Below the pieces are notes generated by a model. It saw only the letters and a program-made list of their open reading frames with translations. It searched no databases and was not told the DNA's origin. Of a stretch of 64,000 bases of DNA, positions 25,513 through 34,700 are shown piece by piece; within the stretch, counting starts at the first letter, position 1, and each line of letters starts with the position of its first letter. The stretch is from Luxibacter massiliensis (GTDB lineage Bacteria; Bacillota; Clostridia; Lachnospirales; Lachnospiraceae): contig NZ_UWOE01000001.1 in assembly GCF_900604355.1 (NCBI RefSeq), forward strand, positions 1,426,001 to 1,490,000, given 5' to 3'. The position numbers were made by a program, and so were the translations under genes.

Positions 25513-26946
25513 ATGAGTACAGAGCGTTATGTCAGTCCTCTTTCTGAGCGCTATGCCAGCAAAGAGATGCAGTATATATTTTCGCCGGACAAGAAGTTTA
25601 AGACTTGGAGAAAACTTTGGATCGCCCTTGCAGAGACAGAAAAGGAGCTGGGGTTAAATATTACCGACGAACAGATAGAAGAACTGAAAAGCCATGCAGA
25701 TGATATTAATTATGATGTGGCAAAAGAGAGGGAAAAGGCTGTGCGCCATGATGTTATGTCCCATGTATACGCCTACGGCGTCCAGTGCCCGAAAGCCAAG
25801 GGGATCATCCATCTGGGGGCAACTTCCTGTTATGTGGGCGACAACACAGATATTATTGTAATGGCTGAGGCACTGAAGCTGGTCCGCAGGAAGCTGGTCA
25901 ATGTGATTGCAGAACTGGCAGATTTTGCTGAAAAATATAAGGCCCAGCCTACCCTTGGGTTTACCCATTTCCAGCCGGCCCAGCCTACTACAGTGGGGAA
26001 AAGGGCCACGCTGTGGATGCAGGAATTTGAGATGGATCTGGAGGATTTAAATTATGTATTGGGGAGTTTAAAACTCCTTGGATCTAAGGGGACCACAGGG
26101 ACACAGGCCAGCTTTTTGGAGTTATTTGACCAGGATCAGGATAAAATCGATAAGATTGACCCAATGATAGCTGAAAAAATGGGATTTAAAGCATGTTACC
26201 CTGTATCTGGCCAGACGTACTCCAGGAAAATAGATTCCCGTGTGTTGAACGTCCTGGCAGGAATCGCAGCCAGCGCCCATAAGTTTTCAAATGATATCCG
26301 CTTGCTGCAGCATTTAAAAGAGGTGGAGGAACCCTTCGAAAAGACGCAGATAGGCTCTTCTGCCATGGCATATAAGAGAAACCCCATGAGAAGTGAAAGA
26401 ATTGCTTCCCTGTCCAGATATGTGATGATTGATGCGCTGAACCCTGCAGTTACATCTGCGGCCCAATGGTTTGAGAGGACTTTAGATGATTCTGCCAATA
26501 AACGATTAAGCCTGCCGGAAGGGTTCCTGGCCATCGACGGCATCCTGGATTTATGCCTGAACGTAGTGGATGGCCTTGTAGTATACCCGAAAGTAATTGA
26601 GAAGCGGCTGATGTCTGAGCTGCCCTTTATGGCAACAGAAAATATTATGATGGACGCGGTAAAAGCAGGGGGAGACCGGCAGGAACTCCATGAGAGAATC
26701 AGGGAGTTATCTATGGAGGCCGGGAAAAATGTCAAAGAAAAAGGTTTGGATAATAATCTCCTTGAGCTGATTGCAGCTGACAGCGCATTTAACCTAAGTT
26801 TGGAGGACTTAAAAAAGACAATGGAGCCTTCCCGCTATGTGGGGCGCGCGGCAGAGCAGGCAGAGGCATATCTGAAAAATGTGATCCGTCCCCTCCTTAA
26901 GGAGAATGAGGAACTTCTCGGCATGAAAGCGGAAATCAACGTATAA
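25513..26946 (+). CDS. purB: Adenylosuccinate lyase
   Basis: A 477-residue enzyme of the fumarase/aspartase superfamily. It cleaves SAICAR to AICAR and adenylosuccinate to AMP, releasing fumarate. Family motifs are HLGATSCYVGDNTD, TLGFTHFQPAQPTTVG and the signature loop GSSAMAYKRNPMRSER. Its length and the C-terminal lyase helices match the longer (eukaryote-like) PurB group common in Clostridia. Paired with purC; GGAG precedes the ATG. A structured region and a terminator follow the stop. Confidence 0.96.
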   Translation: MSTERYVSPLSERYASKEMQYIFSPDKKFKTWRKLWIALAETEKELGLNITDEQIEELKSHADDINYDVAKEREKAVRHDVMSHVYAYGVQCPKAKGIIHLGATSCYVGDNTDIIVMAEALKLVRRKLVNVIAELADFAEKYKAQPTLGFTHFQPAQPTTVGKRATLWMQEFEMDLEDLNYVLGSLKLLGSKGTTGTQASFLELFDQDQDKIDKIDPMIAEKMGFKACYPVSGQTYSRKIDSRVLNVLAGIAASAHKFSNDIRLLQHLKEVEEPFEKTQIGSSAMAYKRNPMRSERIASLSRYVMIDALNPAVTSAAQWFERTLDDSANKRLSLPEGFLAIDGILDLCLNVVDGLVVYPKVIEKRLMSELPFMATENIMMDAVKAGGDRQELHERIRELSMEAGKNVKEKGLDNNLLELIAADSAFNLSLEDLKKTMEPSRYVGRAAEQAEAYLKNVIRPLLKENEELLGMKAEINV

Positions 26947-26964
26947 AAAGGGTGGGAAACCAGT

Positions 26965-27082
26965 GAGTGTGTTTGGTAATTTATGGCCGCTGACTGTAGG
27001 TATCAGCCATGTATATCCATGACCAAACATGCTCATAAGAATATGCAAAGGAATGTTGCAAATGATTGCGGCATTCTTTTTT
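26965..27082 (+). terminator. Folded 3' region and terminator after purB
   Basis: An outer stem GAGTGTGTTTGGT/ACCAAACATGCTC (two wobble pairs) encloses ATGG/CCAT and CTGA/TCAG pairs. It is followed by a clear terminator at 27051-27082: GAATG-tt-GCAA-atga-TTGC-gg-CATTC, then six T residues. The terminator is well supported; the upstream fold may be an RNA element or simply part of the 3' UTR. Confidence 0.75.
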
Positions 27083-27147
27083 CTTATGTAGAATTGATAA
27101 CTATGTGGTAGTCTTGGAATAACTATAGAAAGGTACAGGCAGAGAGA

Positions 27148-28632
27148 ATGGAATATTGTGGAAGGGTCATTAAAGACGAGGGATTCAAGAAGAAAATCTC
27201 AGGTATCTTTGGTGCTGTTGTAGTGCTGGCTTTTATGATTGGAATGGTATTGGAGCTGCCGGCTATGAGATTTTCAAACGGGGACGCTGATTATGCGTCT
27301 GCACAAGAAAGTTTGATGGATGACGGCCGGGGCAGGAGTATCGGTGGGGACAATAGGGATACTTTCAAGGGAATTTCAGCTTTGGAGATTCCCTCTTCTG
27401 GGTTGGAAGACAGCCTGAGATACTTTAACCGGGAAAGGCGTGCTAGAAAATTGTCGGCAGAGTCATTTGTAAAAGGAAGAGACGATGACTTTGAGATGAA
27501 TGTTCCGGCTGGGGAGGCGAATCACATCAGCAGTTTTTCATCTCCTGAAATACATACGACATCCGGTGAAAATGTATATGCTGAAATCTTTGCAGTTCCC
27601 GGCCCTGTAGAGAGAAATGCAGAAAATCATGTGCCTGCAGCTCTGACAGGTAATTTGGGAAGCAGCTTCGGTTTTGGCAGCATTGATTCGGAAGTGCCCT
27701 CAGATAACATGGCGTCAAAGAAACCTGTACTGCCGGAAAGTGCTGCGGACGGTACAGTTTCTGATGAACCGGAAACAACGCCGATGCCTGGGGACTCGGC
27801 CGACAACATAGTTGCAGACGGCCCTGCTGATGTTGTACTGCCAAATCCACCTGCCGAAGAAGAAACTCCGGGAACAGATATTCCCACAGGCGGAGCGCCG
27901 GAAGACAGTATTCCAGGGACAGATATTCCAGCAGATGGAGTACCGGATGAAAACACTCCGGGAGCAGACATTCCGACAGATGAAGTACCGGATGAAAGTA
28001 TACCGGAGACGGATGTTCCCTCAGATGAAGGGACAGGCACTGTACCGGCGGAAGGTTTTCTGATCAGCGAAGAAGGACTGATTTATGGGTATAATCCCGA
28101 GGCCGGCCTTGTGGCGGACGGCGAATCTCTTGCGCTTCCGTCTGAAGGGTGCAGCGGAATTGCTTTCGGGGCCTTCGATGGCGTAGGTGCTGGCATTGTA
28201 GACATTTATATTCCGGCAAACATCACCTATATTGAGGATGGTGCTTTGGCGGGACTGACAGATTTACAATGGATTGAGACAGATGCTGCGAATCCCAATT
28301 ACGCAAGTCCGGATGGAATTCTTTTTGACAGCAGCATGACTTCCCTTCTCGCATTTCCTGGAGGAAGAATTGGAAGTTATCTGGTTCCGGAATATGTGAC
28401 AAGATTTGCGGATTATGCCTTTGCCGGTTCACTTTTGGACAGGATAGATATGAGAGCCTGTTCCTATGTTGAAGTCGGCAGCGCTGTGTTCGGGGAGGGC
28501 GGAGGCTTTGGGAAGGTAGTGGCCGTCCCGGTGGAAAACCAGGAAGAGTATATCCATATTTTCAGCAGCCTTGGAGCCACAGTGGAGTCAAACTCTTCCT
28601 ACGAGGCTGAGGGCCAGCCGGATGTGGAGTGA
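27148..28632 (+). CDS. Membrane-anchored protein with Pro/Asp repeats and a BspA-like LRR domain
   Basis: A 494-residue protein. A hydrophobic helix at about 20-38 follows a basic N terminus, so it is probably an N-terminally anchored surface protein. Residues about 40-230 are low complexity and polar. Residues 241-295 hold three and a half 15-residue repeats of the form PGTDIPxxxxPEDSI (45-bp period). Residues about 310-450 form a BspA-type leucine-rich segment (IYIPANITYIEDGALAGL, LVPEYVTRFADYAFAGS), ending in a short acidic tail. No sortase motif is seen. The repeat block likely spaces the LRR domain from the membrane. A role in binding or envelope is inferred. Confidence 0.7.
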   Translation: MEYCGRVIKDEGFKKKISGIFGAVVVLAFMIGMVLELPAMRFSNGDADYASAQESLMDDGRGRSIGGDNRDTFKGISALEIPSSGLEDSLRYFNRERRARKLSAESFVKGRDDDFEMNVPAGEANHISSFSSPEIHTTSGENVYAEIFAVPGPVERNAENHVPAALTGNLGSSFGFGSIDSEVPSDNMASKKPVLPESAADGTVSDEPETTPMPGDSADNIVADGPADVVLPNPPAEEETPGTDIPTGGAPEDSIPGTDIPADGVPDENTPGADIPTDEVPDESIPETDVPSDEGTGTVPAEGFLISEEGLIYGYNPEAGLVADGESLALPSEGCSGIAFGAFDGVGAGIVDIYIPANITYIEDGALAGLTDLQWIETDAANPNYASPDGILFDSSMTSLLAFPGGRIGSYLVPEYVTRFADYAFAGSLLDRIDMRACSYVEVGSAVFGEGGGFGKVVAVPVENQEEYIHIFSSLGATVESNSSYEAEGQPDVE

Positions 28633-28754
28633 TAATCCCTGTTGCGCTTAGGATAGGCCGAATCAGGGCCATTCCTGTAATTCAGATAATCCCCCGGCTA
28701 TTATGAATGGCCAGACACACTTTCAGGAATAATAACAGCCAAAAAGCAGGTGAG

Positions 28755-29531
28755 ATGATGGATTATAAGCTGATTATGAATGCGGCAGTTATGGCCGGGG
28801 AGATTATGCTCACAAGTGGGGCGGAGACCTATAGGGTGGAGGATACGATGAACCATATTCTGCGCACTGCCCGCACAGAAATGGTGGAAGTCATTGTAAT
28901 GATGACTGGGATTGTGGCCACCATAGGCAATCCTGACATGGAACCCATAACGGTCATTAAGAGAGTGCAGGACAGAGGGACAAACCTCAATAGGATTATG
29001 ATGGTCAATGATCTTTCAAGAAAGTATTGTGAAGGGATTTTGTCTATTGAAGAAGTTTATACCAGCCTGAAAAATATAAAGGGGAGACAGTACAGTACAT
29101 GGATGTGCAATCTTGCGCTGATTCTCATACCTGCAGGGTTTGCCCCACTGTTTGGCGGGGGTATGCCGGAAATAGGAGTTTCAGCAGCCATCGGAGGGGT
29201 GCTGGCTGTATTGGCCACATTAGGGAAGTGGCTGCAGCTCAACAGCTTTATTTTGGATATGATCTCCTCCCTGGGGATAGCTCTCGCCGCTATCTCTCTG
29301 AAAATACTGATTCCAGAGTTTAATGAGAATGTTGTGATTATAAGCGCCATCATGCCCATGGTCCCAGGTGTGGCAATAACCAATGCTGTCAGGGACACAC
29401 TTCTGGGAGATTATATATCCGGGGCGGCCAGGATTCTGGAGGCATTTCTAAAGGCTGCGGCCATAGCTCTCGGCGTGGGCGTGGGAATTGCACTGGCAGG
29501 CGCCGTGTATCCGGGAGGTGGTTTGTTTTGA
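28755..29531 (+). CDS. Threonine/serine exporter, ThrE N-terminal-type subunit
   Basis: A 258-residue protein of the ThrE/YjjP family (DUF1212). The cytoplasmic N-terminal 110 residues have the conserved MLTSGAETYRVEDTM and DRGTNLNRIMMVNDLSR segments. About five membrane helices follow (near 120-145, 148-165, 170-190, 195-215 and 230-255). I chose the ATG pair at 28755/28758 because the encoded MDYKLIMNAAVMAG matches the usual start; the ATG at 28707 adds an atypical 16 residues. The partner subunit overlaps its end by 4 nt. Together they make up one split ThrE exporter. Confidence 0.85.
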   Translation: MMDYKLIMNAAVMAGEIMLTSGAETYRVEDTMNHILRTARTEMVEVIVMMTGIVATIGNPDMEPITVIKRVQDRGTNLNRIMMVNDLSRKYCEGILSIEEVYTSLKNIKGRQYSTWMCNLALILIPAGFAPLFGGGMPEIGVSAAIGGVLAVLATLGKWLQLNSFILDMISSLGIALAAISLKILIPEFNENVVIISAIMPMVPGVAITNAVRDTLLGDYISGAARILEAFLKAAAIALGVGVGIALAGAVYPGGGLF

Positions 29532-29968
29532 GGCTGCTTTTAGGGGTGGCAGGCTGTTTTGTGGCAGTGACTGCATTTGGGGCCCTTCTGGAGACGCCCA
29601 GGAAGTATCTGCTCCACGGGGGGATTGCAGGGGCCATCGGCGGCTTTGTCTATCTTTTCAGTATACAGGAGGGGATGGGCGTGGTGTTGGCCTCCTTCTT
29701 TTCTGCCCTGGCTATTGCCATCACATCCCACACATTTGCCAGGATTTTTAAAGCTCCTGTCACTACATTTCTAATTGCGGGGATCCTTCCTACTGTGCCC
29801 GGCGCCGGTATGTACAGAATCGTATATTATATTATCTCCAATGACAGATCAAACAGCAGCTTTTACCTGATACAGACACTTGAAATAGCGGGTGTCATAG
29901 CATTGGCGATTTTTGTCGTGGATACCTTATTTAAGGTACGCATTAGAAAAAAAGACAGTGAAAAATAG
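29528..29968 (+). CDS. Threonine/serine exporter, ThrE C-terminal-type subunit
   Basis: A 146-residue membrane protein of the YjjB/ThrE_2 family with about four helices and the conserved segment GILPTVPGAGMYRIVYYI. It starts with TTG inside the TTTTGA that ends the upstream gene; GGAGGTGG lies six bases before it, so the pair is translationally coupled. It should assemble with the upstream subunit to export threonine or serine. The short polar tail (VRIKKDSEK-like) is cytoplasmic. Confidence 0.85.
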   Translation: MRLLLGVAGCFVAVTAFGALLETPRKYLLHGGIAGAIGGFVYLFSIQEGMGVVLASFFSALAIAITSHTFARIFKAPVTTFLIAGILPTVPGAGMYRIVYYIISNDRSNSSFYLIQTLEIAGVIALAIFVVDTLFKVRIRKKDSEK

Positions 29969-29981
29969 CCCTTTTTGTTTG

Positions 29982-30010
29982 TTGAACATTTGCGGTACTT
30001 GTTCTATAAT
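29982..30010 (+). promoter_or_regulatory. Promoter of the sirtuin-like/gltX genes
   Basis: TTGAAC (29982-29987), a 17-base spacer and a perfect TATAAT (30005-30010), about 137 bp ahead of the sirtuin-like start. Confidence 0.7.
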
Positions 30011-30146
30011 AAGAACAGTTCCGTTATGCCTGGCTTTAGGTATTATAAGACGGCAGAGGCTGCTGGGACAGGTGTTCGAGGTACAGGAAGTTTTGTTCCG
30101 GCCGGGCATGTAAATGGCCCTGGCAGTGGGGAAAGGGCGGGATAGT

Positions 30147-30929
30147 ATGAGAAGTGAAAACATATTGCAGATTCTTATGGAGAGCAAGTATACGGTAGCC
30201 ATGTGCGGGATACAGATGCTTTTTGAGAATGGGTATCCGGGGTTGAGAGATGGGGATGTGTCGTATGACATAGAACAGAAATATGGCTACTCTGCGGAAG
30301 AAATCTTGAGCAGTACTTTTTATGCGACAAGAAAAGAATTGTTTTTTGATTTCTACAAAAAGGAGATGCTGGAACCCACAAAAATTCCGCCGGGAAAGGG
30401 ATTTATAAATTTACAGAAGCTGGAGGAGTATGGACTGGTACAGGCAGAGATAACGAGAAGGCTGTTTGGCCTTTTGGACCGTGCAGGATGCAAACATGCC
30501 ATCAATATGCACGGCTCTGTATATGAGAATTTTTGCACCCATTGCGGTAAAGAATATTCTATGGAATATATAATGGAAGCAGAGGGGATCCCTCTGTGCC
30601 AGGAGTGCAAGAACCCAGTCCGCCCTAAAATATGCCTGTTTGGGGAGATGGTGGACAATGGCATTGTCACCAAGGCGGCGGAAGAGATACAGAAAGCAGA
30701 TGTGCTGTTGGTTCTGGGGACTGGGCTGCACGCCGCCCTCTGCCATCAGCTGATTCAGTATTATGCAGGAGATAAGCTGATTTTGGTCACCAATGAGGAG
30801 CACTTTTCCGATAAGCTGGCAAATGTGCTTATATACAGCAGGGTAGATGACGCCTTGGAAAAGATTGTAAAGGCCTACCAGAAGAAAATCAAAGAGAAAC
30901 AAAAAATGGAGAAGATTGGACATGAGTAA
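30147..30929 (+). CDS. Divergent sirtuin-like protein lacking canonical NAD-binding motifs
   Basis: A 260-residue protein of Sir2 length and layout. The zinc knuckle is intact (CTHC at 130-133 and CQEC at 151-154), as are the HG motif with the catalytic-type His122 (NMHGS), CLFGEMV, and the Rossmann segment LLVLGTGL. However, the signature GAGIS is replaced by CGIQM (20-24), PDFRG by PGLRD, and TQNID by AEITR (101-105). These normally bind NAD and the ribose, so deacetylase activity is doubtful. The ATG at 30147 is chosen; a start at 30114 would add 11 residues. It overlaps gltX by 8 nt, hinting at coupling. Confidence 0.7.
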   Translation: MRSENILQILMESKYTVAMCGIQMLFENGYPGLRDGDVSYDIEQKYGYSAEEILSSTFYATRKELFFDFYKKEMLEPTKIPPGKGFINLQKLEEYGLVQAEITRRLFGLLDRAGCKHAINMHGSVYENFCTHCGKEYSMEYIMEAEGIPLCQECKNPVRPKICLFGEMVDNGIVTKAAEEIQKADVLLVLGTGLHAALCHQLIQYYAGDKLILVTNEEHFSDKLANVLIYSRVDDALEKIVKAYQKKIKEKQKMEKIGHE

Positions 30930-32382
30930 AGTAAGAACAAGATTTGCACCAAGTCCCACTGGAAGGATGCATGTGGGGAACTTAAGGACAGCGCTGTATG
31001 CGTATTTGATTGCCAAACATGAGGGCGGTGATTTTATCCTGCGCGTGGAGGACACAGACCAGGAGAGGTTTGTGGAAGGAGCCCTGGATATTATTTACAG
31101 AACCCTTGAGAAAACTGGCCTGGTACACGATGAGGGGCCGGATAGGGATGGGGGATATGGGCCCTATGTACAGAGTGAGCGGAATGCCTCTGGGGTGTAC
31201 TTAAAGTATGCCAGGCAGCTGGTAGAGCAGGGAGATGCTTATTACTGCTTTTGCGGCAAAGAGAGGCTGGAATCCTTGAAAACCTCTGTCTCAGAAGAAA
31301 ACGGCACGGATATCGTTGTCTATGACAAACACTGCCTGGGACTCTCGAAGGAAGAGGTTGAGGCGAACCTGGCCGCAGGCAAACCTTGGGTGATCCGCCT
31401 GAATGTCCCAAACGAGGGGACTACAACGTTCCATGATGAGATATATGGAGATATTACAGTTCCCAATGAAGAGCTGGATGATATGATCCTTATTAAATCC
31501 GACGGTTTCCCCACGTATAATTTTGCCAATGTGGTGGATGACCACCTTATGGAGATTACCCATGTAGTCAGAGGGAATGAGTATCTGTCCTCTGCGCCTA
31601 AATATAACCGGCTATATGAGGCTTTCGGCTGGGATATTCCTATCTATGTACACTGCCCGCTGATTACAGATGAAAACCATAAGAAGCTCAGCAAGCGCTG
31701 CGGCCATTCGTCATACGAGGATTTAATCGGCCAGGGATTTGTGTCAGAGGCTGTGGTGAATTTCGTGGCATTGCTTGGGTGGAGTCCTGCAGACACACGG
31801 GAAATTTTTTCTCTGGAGGAGTTGGTGAAAGCTTTTGACTACCGGCATATGAGTAAATCTCCCGCAGTTTTTGATACAGTGAAGCTTAGGTGGATGAACG
31901 GCGAGTACTTAAAAGCTATGGATTTCGGCCGTTTTTATGAGATGGCAGAGCCTTATATCAAAGAGACTATTACCAGAGGATATGATTTAAAGAAAATTGC
32001 GGCCCTTGTAAAAACAAGAATCGAGACACTGCCCGATATGCAGGGACAGATAGATTTCTTTGAGGAACTTCCGGACTATGATATCGGGATGTATACACAT
32101 AAGAAAATGAAAACCAATGCGCAGTCCTCACTGGAAGTGCTGCAGGAGCTGCTTCCCATCCTGGAAAAGCAGGAGGATTACAGCAACGACGCACTGTTTG
32201 AGACGCTCAAAGCTTATGCAGAAGAGAAAGGCTGTAAGAACGGTTACGTCATGTGGCCTGTCCGGACAGCAGTCTCAGGCAAGCAGAATACGCCGGGAGG
32301 CGCCACAGAGCTCATGGAGATCCTTGGCAGGCAGGAGTCTGTAAGGAGAATTCAGGCGGCCATTGAGAAATTAGGCAGATAG
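30922..32382 (+). CDS. gltX: Glutamyl-tRNA synthetase
   Basis: A 486-residue class I aminoacyl-tRNA synthetase of normal length, which charges tRNA-Glu (and often tRNA-Gln in bacteria that lack GlnRS). It has the HIGH-like box PTGRMHVGNLRTALYAYL and the KMSKS-like box HKKLSKRCGHSS, with LRVEDTDQERFVEGA following the first. The ATG at 30922 is used, seven bases after TGGAGAAG; the upstream gene stops eight bases inside it. No T-box leader is present. The 3' neighbour helicase follows 12 bp later. Confidence 0.96.
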   Translation: MSKVRTRFAPSPTGRMHVGNLRTALYAYLIAKHEGGDFILRVEDTDQERFVEGALDIIYRTLEKTGLVHDEGPDRDGGYGPYVQSERNASGVYLKYARQLVEQGDAYYCFCGKERLESLKTSVSEENGTDIVVYDKHCLGLSKEEVEANLAAGKPWVIRLNVPNEGTTTFHDEIYGDITVPNEELDDMILIKSDGFPTYNFANVVDDHLMEITHVVRGNEYLSSAPKYNRLYEAFGWDIPIYVHCPLITDENHKKLSKRCGHSSYEDLIGQGFVSEAVVNFVALLGWSPADTREIFSLEELVKAFDYRHMSKSPAVFDTVKLRWMNGEYLKAMDFGRFYEMAEPYIKETITRGYDLKKIAALVKTRIETLPDMQGQIDFFEELPDYDIGMYTHKKMKTNAQSSLEVLQELLPILEKQEDYSNDALFETLKAYAEEKGCKNGYVMWPVRTAVSGKQNTPGGATELMEILGRQESVRRIQAAIEKLGR

Positions 32383-32394
32383 AAAGAGGTATGT

Positions 32395-34227
32395 ATGAGT
32401 TTCAGTAAAGCTCAGACAGAAGCAGTCACACATAAGGACGGTCCATGTCTAGTCCTGGCGGGGCCCGGTTCCGGGAAGACCCTGACAATCGTAAATAGAA
32501 TTAAATATTTGATTGAAGATGTAAAGGTAAGGCCAGAAGAAATTCTGGTCATTACTTTTACAAAGTATGCCGCCTCCGAGATGAAGGCCCGCCTTTTTAA
32601 GCTAATGGGAAGTACCCATATACCTGTTACATCAGGTACTTTCCACGGCATTTACTATGGGATATTAAAATGGGCATATCATCTTGGACCGGGTAATATT
32701 TTATCTGAGGAGGAAAAGTATCAGCTTATTAGGCAGGCTGTGGGCAGGCAGGAGCTGGAAATCTTTGATGAGGAGGACTTCCTGGCAGAGATTGCCGCCC
32801 AGATCGGGATCATAAAAAACAGCCGGCTAGATCTGGAGACATATGAGGCGGCTGTATGCAGCGCGGAAGACTTCCGGGATATTTACAGGGAATATGAGTC
32901 ATTAAGGAAAAAAGAAAAAAAGATTGACTTTGATGATATGCTTGTGCTTTGCTGCGAACTGTTTACATCCAGGCCGGATATTTTGAAGCAGTGGCAGGCA
33001 AAATTTAAGTATATTCTGGTTGATGAATTTCAGGATATCAACAGAGTCCAGTATGATGTGATCCGTATGCTGGCGGCTCCGGAAAATAATCTGTTTGCCG
33101 TGGGGGATGACGACCAGTCTATCTATAGTTTCAGAGGCGCAGATGCAAAGCTGATGTTCCAGTTTAAGGAGGATTACCCCAAGGCCAGGCAGATTCTGCT
33201 GGATATTAATTTCAGATCCTCCTCAAATATTGTGGAGAATGCCCTGAAGGTAATCGGGCATAACGAATTGAGGTTTCACAAGCAGATCCGCCCGGACAGG
33301 CCCAGGGGATTAAGCCTGCATGTTCAGGAGGTATATGGCCCCAATGAGGAGGCGGATTATGTGTTGGAAGAAATAAAAGTCAGGATCCAGGCTGGAGAAA
33401 GACCCCGGGATATTGCAGTTCTTTACCGCGTCCATACAGATGCCAGGCCTCTTGTTGAAAGGCTCGTGGAAAGCAGGGTACCCTTCCATATGAAGGAGCA
33501 CATGCCCAATATTTATCAGCATTTTATTGCAAAGGACATATGCGCATATTTCAGGCTGGCCCTGGGAGGGCGCTTAAGGCGGGATTTTCTCCAGGTGATG
33601 AACAGGCCCAAACGCTATATTTCCAGGGAGAGCCTTATGGAGAGAGAGGTTACTTTTGAGGATCTAAGAAAATTCTACTGCGATAAGGATTGGATGCAGG
33701 ACAGGATAGACCAATTGGAGTGGGACTTAAAAATGATCAAAAAAATGGCCCCTTATGCGGCAATCCAGTATATCAGGCGTAAAGTTGGCTATGATGAATT
33801 TTTGAGGGAATATGCGGCGGGCAGAAATATGCAGGCAGACGATTTATTTGATATTATGGCAGAGCTGATGGAGGTATCCAAGCCTTATACGGCCCTGGAG
33901 GAATGGTTTGCCCATATAGAAGAATATACAGAGGCACTTAAGCAGAGGCAAAGCAGAAGGGATACAGAGGGGGACGGCGTACGTCTTATGACCATGCACG
34001 CAGCGAAAGGACTGGAGTTTAATTCTGTCTTTATCATTGAGGCAAATGAGGGGCAGATCCCGTTTAAAAAGGCGCTGAGGGAACAGAAAGTACAGGAGGA
34101 GCGTAGGCTGTTCTATGTGGCCATGACAAGGGCGAAGGAGCTGCTCAAAATCGTATATGTGAAAACAAAAAACGGAAAGGAAATCTCTCCCTCCCGCTTT
34201 GTAGGCGAACTATTAGAAACGATATAA
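32395..34227 (+). CDS. UvrD/PcrA-like superfamily 1 DNA helicase
   Basis: A 610-residue protein, shorter than UvrD/PcrA (about 720). Motif I is AGPGSGKTLTIVNRI, motif Ia ITFTKYAASEMK, motif II VDEFQDIN, motif III GDDDQSIYSFRGA, motif IV INFRSS, motif V TMHAAKGLEFNSVFII, and motif VI RRLFYVAMTRAK. All residues for ATP hydrolysis are present, so it should be an active 3'-5' helicase or translocase. The shortening falls in the 2A/2B region and C terminus. Linked to gltX by 12 bp. Role in repair or conflict resolution is inferred from family. Confidence 0.88.
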   Translation: MSFSKAQTEAVTHKDGPCLVLAGPGSGKTLTIVNRIKYLIEDVKVRPEEILVITFTKYAASEMKARLFKLMGSTHIPVTSGTFHGIYYGILKWAYHLGPGNILSEEEKYQLIRQAVGRQELEIFDEEDFLAEIAAQIGIIKNSRLDLETYEAAVCSAEDFRDIYREYESLRKKEKKIDFDDMLVLCCELFTSRPDILKQWQAKFKYILVDEFQDINRVQYDVIRMLAAPENNLFAVGDDDQSIYSFRGADAKLMFQFKEDYPKARQILLDINFRSSSNIVENALKVIGHNELRFHKQIRPDRPRGLSLHVQEVYGPNEEADYVLEEIKVRIQAGERPRDIAVLYRVHTDARPLVERLVESRVPFHMKEHMPNIYQHFIAKDICAYFRLALGGRLRRDFLQVMNRPKRYISRESLMEREVTFEDLRKFYCDKDWMQDRIDQLEWDLKMIKKMAPYAAIQYIRRKVGYDEFLREYAAGRNMQADDLFDIMAELMEVSKPYTALEEWFAHIEEYTEALKQRQSRRDTEGDGVRLMTMHAAKGLEFNSVFIIEANEGQIPFKKALREQKVQEERRLFYVAMTRAKELLKIVYVKTKNGKEISPSRFVGELLETI

Positions 34228-34229
34228 GT

Positions 34230-34544
34230 TTAGTTATCTTCCAGGGCCCCATCCAGGTCCAACTCCTCATATTCCTGGGAATCCAGCCATTCGTCAAATT
34301 TATCTGCCGCCCGCTCATACTCGTCGTCATCCTCTATGTTTTCCAGTACAGGCTCCTCATCCTCAGAGCTGCCAAAGAAACGGTAGAGGAATACTTGTCC
34401 ATCCTCGTTATTGCCTTCCTCGTCAAGGGGAAGGAGGGCAATATATTCCTGGCCTTCCGTCTCAAGAATTGTCAGGACAGCGCATTCTAACTCCTCGTCA
34501 TTGTCGAGCGTCAGTGTAACGGTAAGTTCTTCGTTTTCGTTCAT
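34230..34544 (-). CDS. DUF1292-family acidic protein
   Basis: A 104-residue, very acidic protein (runs such as EDDDEYERAADKFDEW). Segments EYIALLPLDEEGN and GQVFLYRF are typical of DUF1292, a Firmicute family often near alaS/yrrK or ruvX genes but not here. The start has GGAG correctly spaced. The stop is only 2 bp from the convergent helicase stop, with no room for a terminator. Function unknown. Confidence 0.85.
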   Translation of the reverse strand: MNENEELTVTLTLDNDEELECAVLTILETEGQEYIALLPLDEEGNNEDGQVFLYRFFGSSEDEEPVLENIEDDDEYERAADKFDEWLDSQEYEELDLDGALEDN

Positions 34545-34625
34545 ATATGGTCTCCTTTATTATTGATATTTCAACTCTAACAAAAAGACAGGGAAAAAGC
34601 AAGGGAAAACATCTCCTGGTTTCTA

Positions 34626-34653
34626 TTGACATTGGGGGGAAAAAGGCTAGAAT
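34626..34653 (+). promoter_or_regulatory. Promoter of the sugar-binding lipoprotein gene
   Basis: TTGACA (34626-34631), a 16-base spacer and TAGAAT (34648-34653), 48 bp ahead of the start codon. Confidence 0.65.
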
Positions 34654-34700
34654 GGAAGAAGCAGGACTTGTAGATTATGAGGATTACAGGAGGATATTTG

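Noticed and set aside
27868..28032. Possible CRISPR array or tandem DNA repeat
   Set aside because: The 45-bp period is in frame, codes for 15-residue protein repeats and has no spacers.
27627..28040. 137-codon minus-strand frame rich in Gly, Ser and Val repeats
   Set aside because: It is the mirror of the Pro/Asp repeat segment of the LRR gene; the repeat makes a long frame in the antisense direction without a ribosome site.
30011..30146. T-box leader for gltX
   Set aside because: gltX is preceded by a coding gene that overlaps it; no T-box core (TGGNACCGCG) is seen in the leader.
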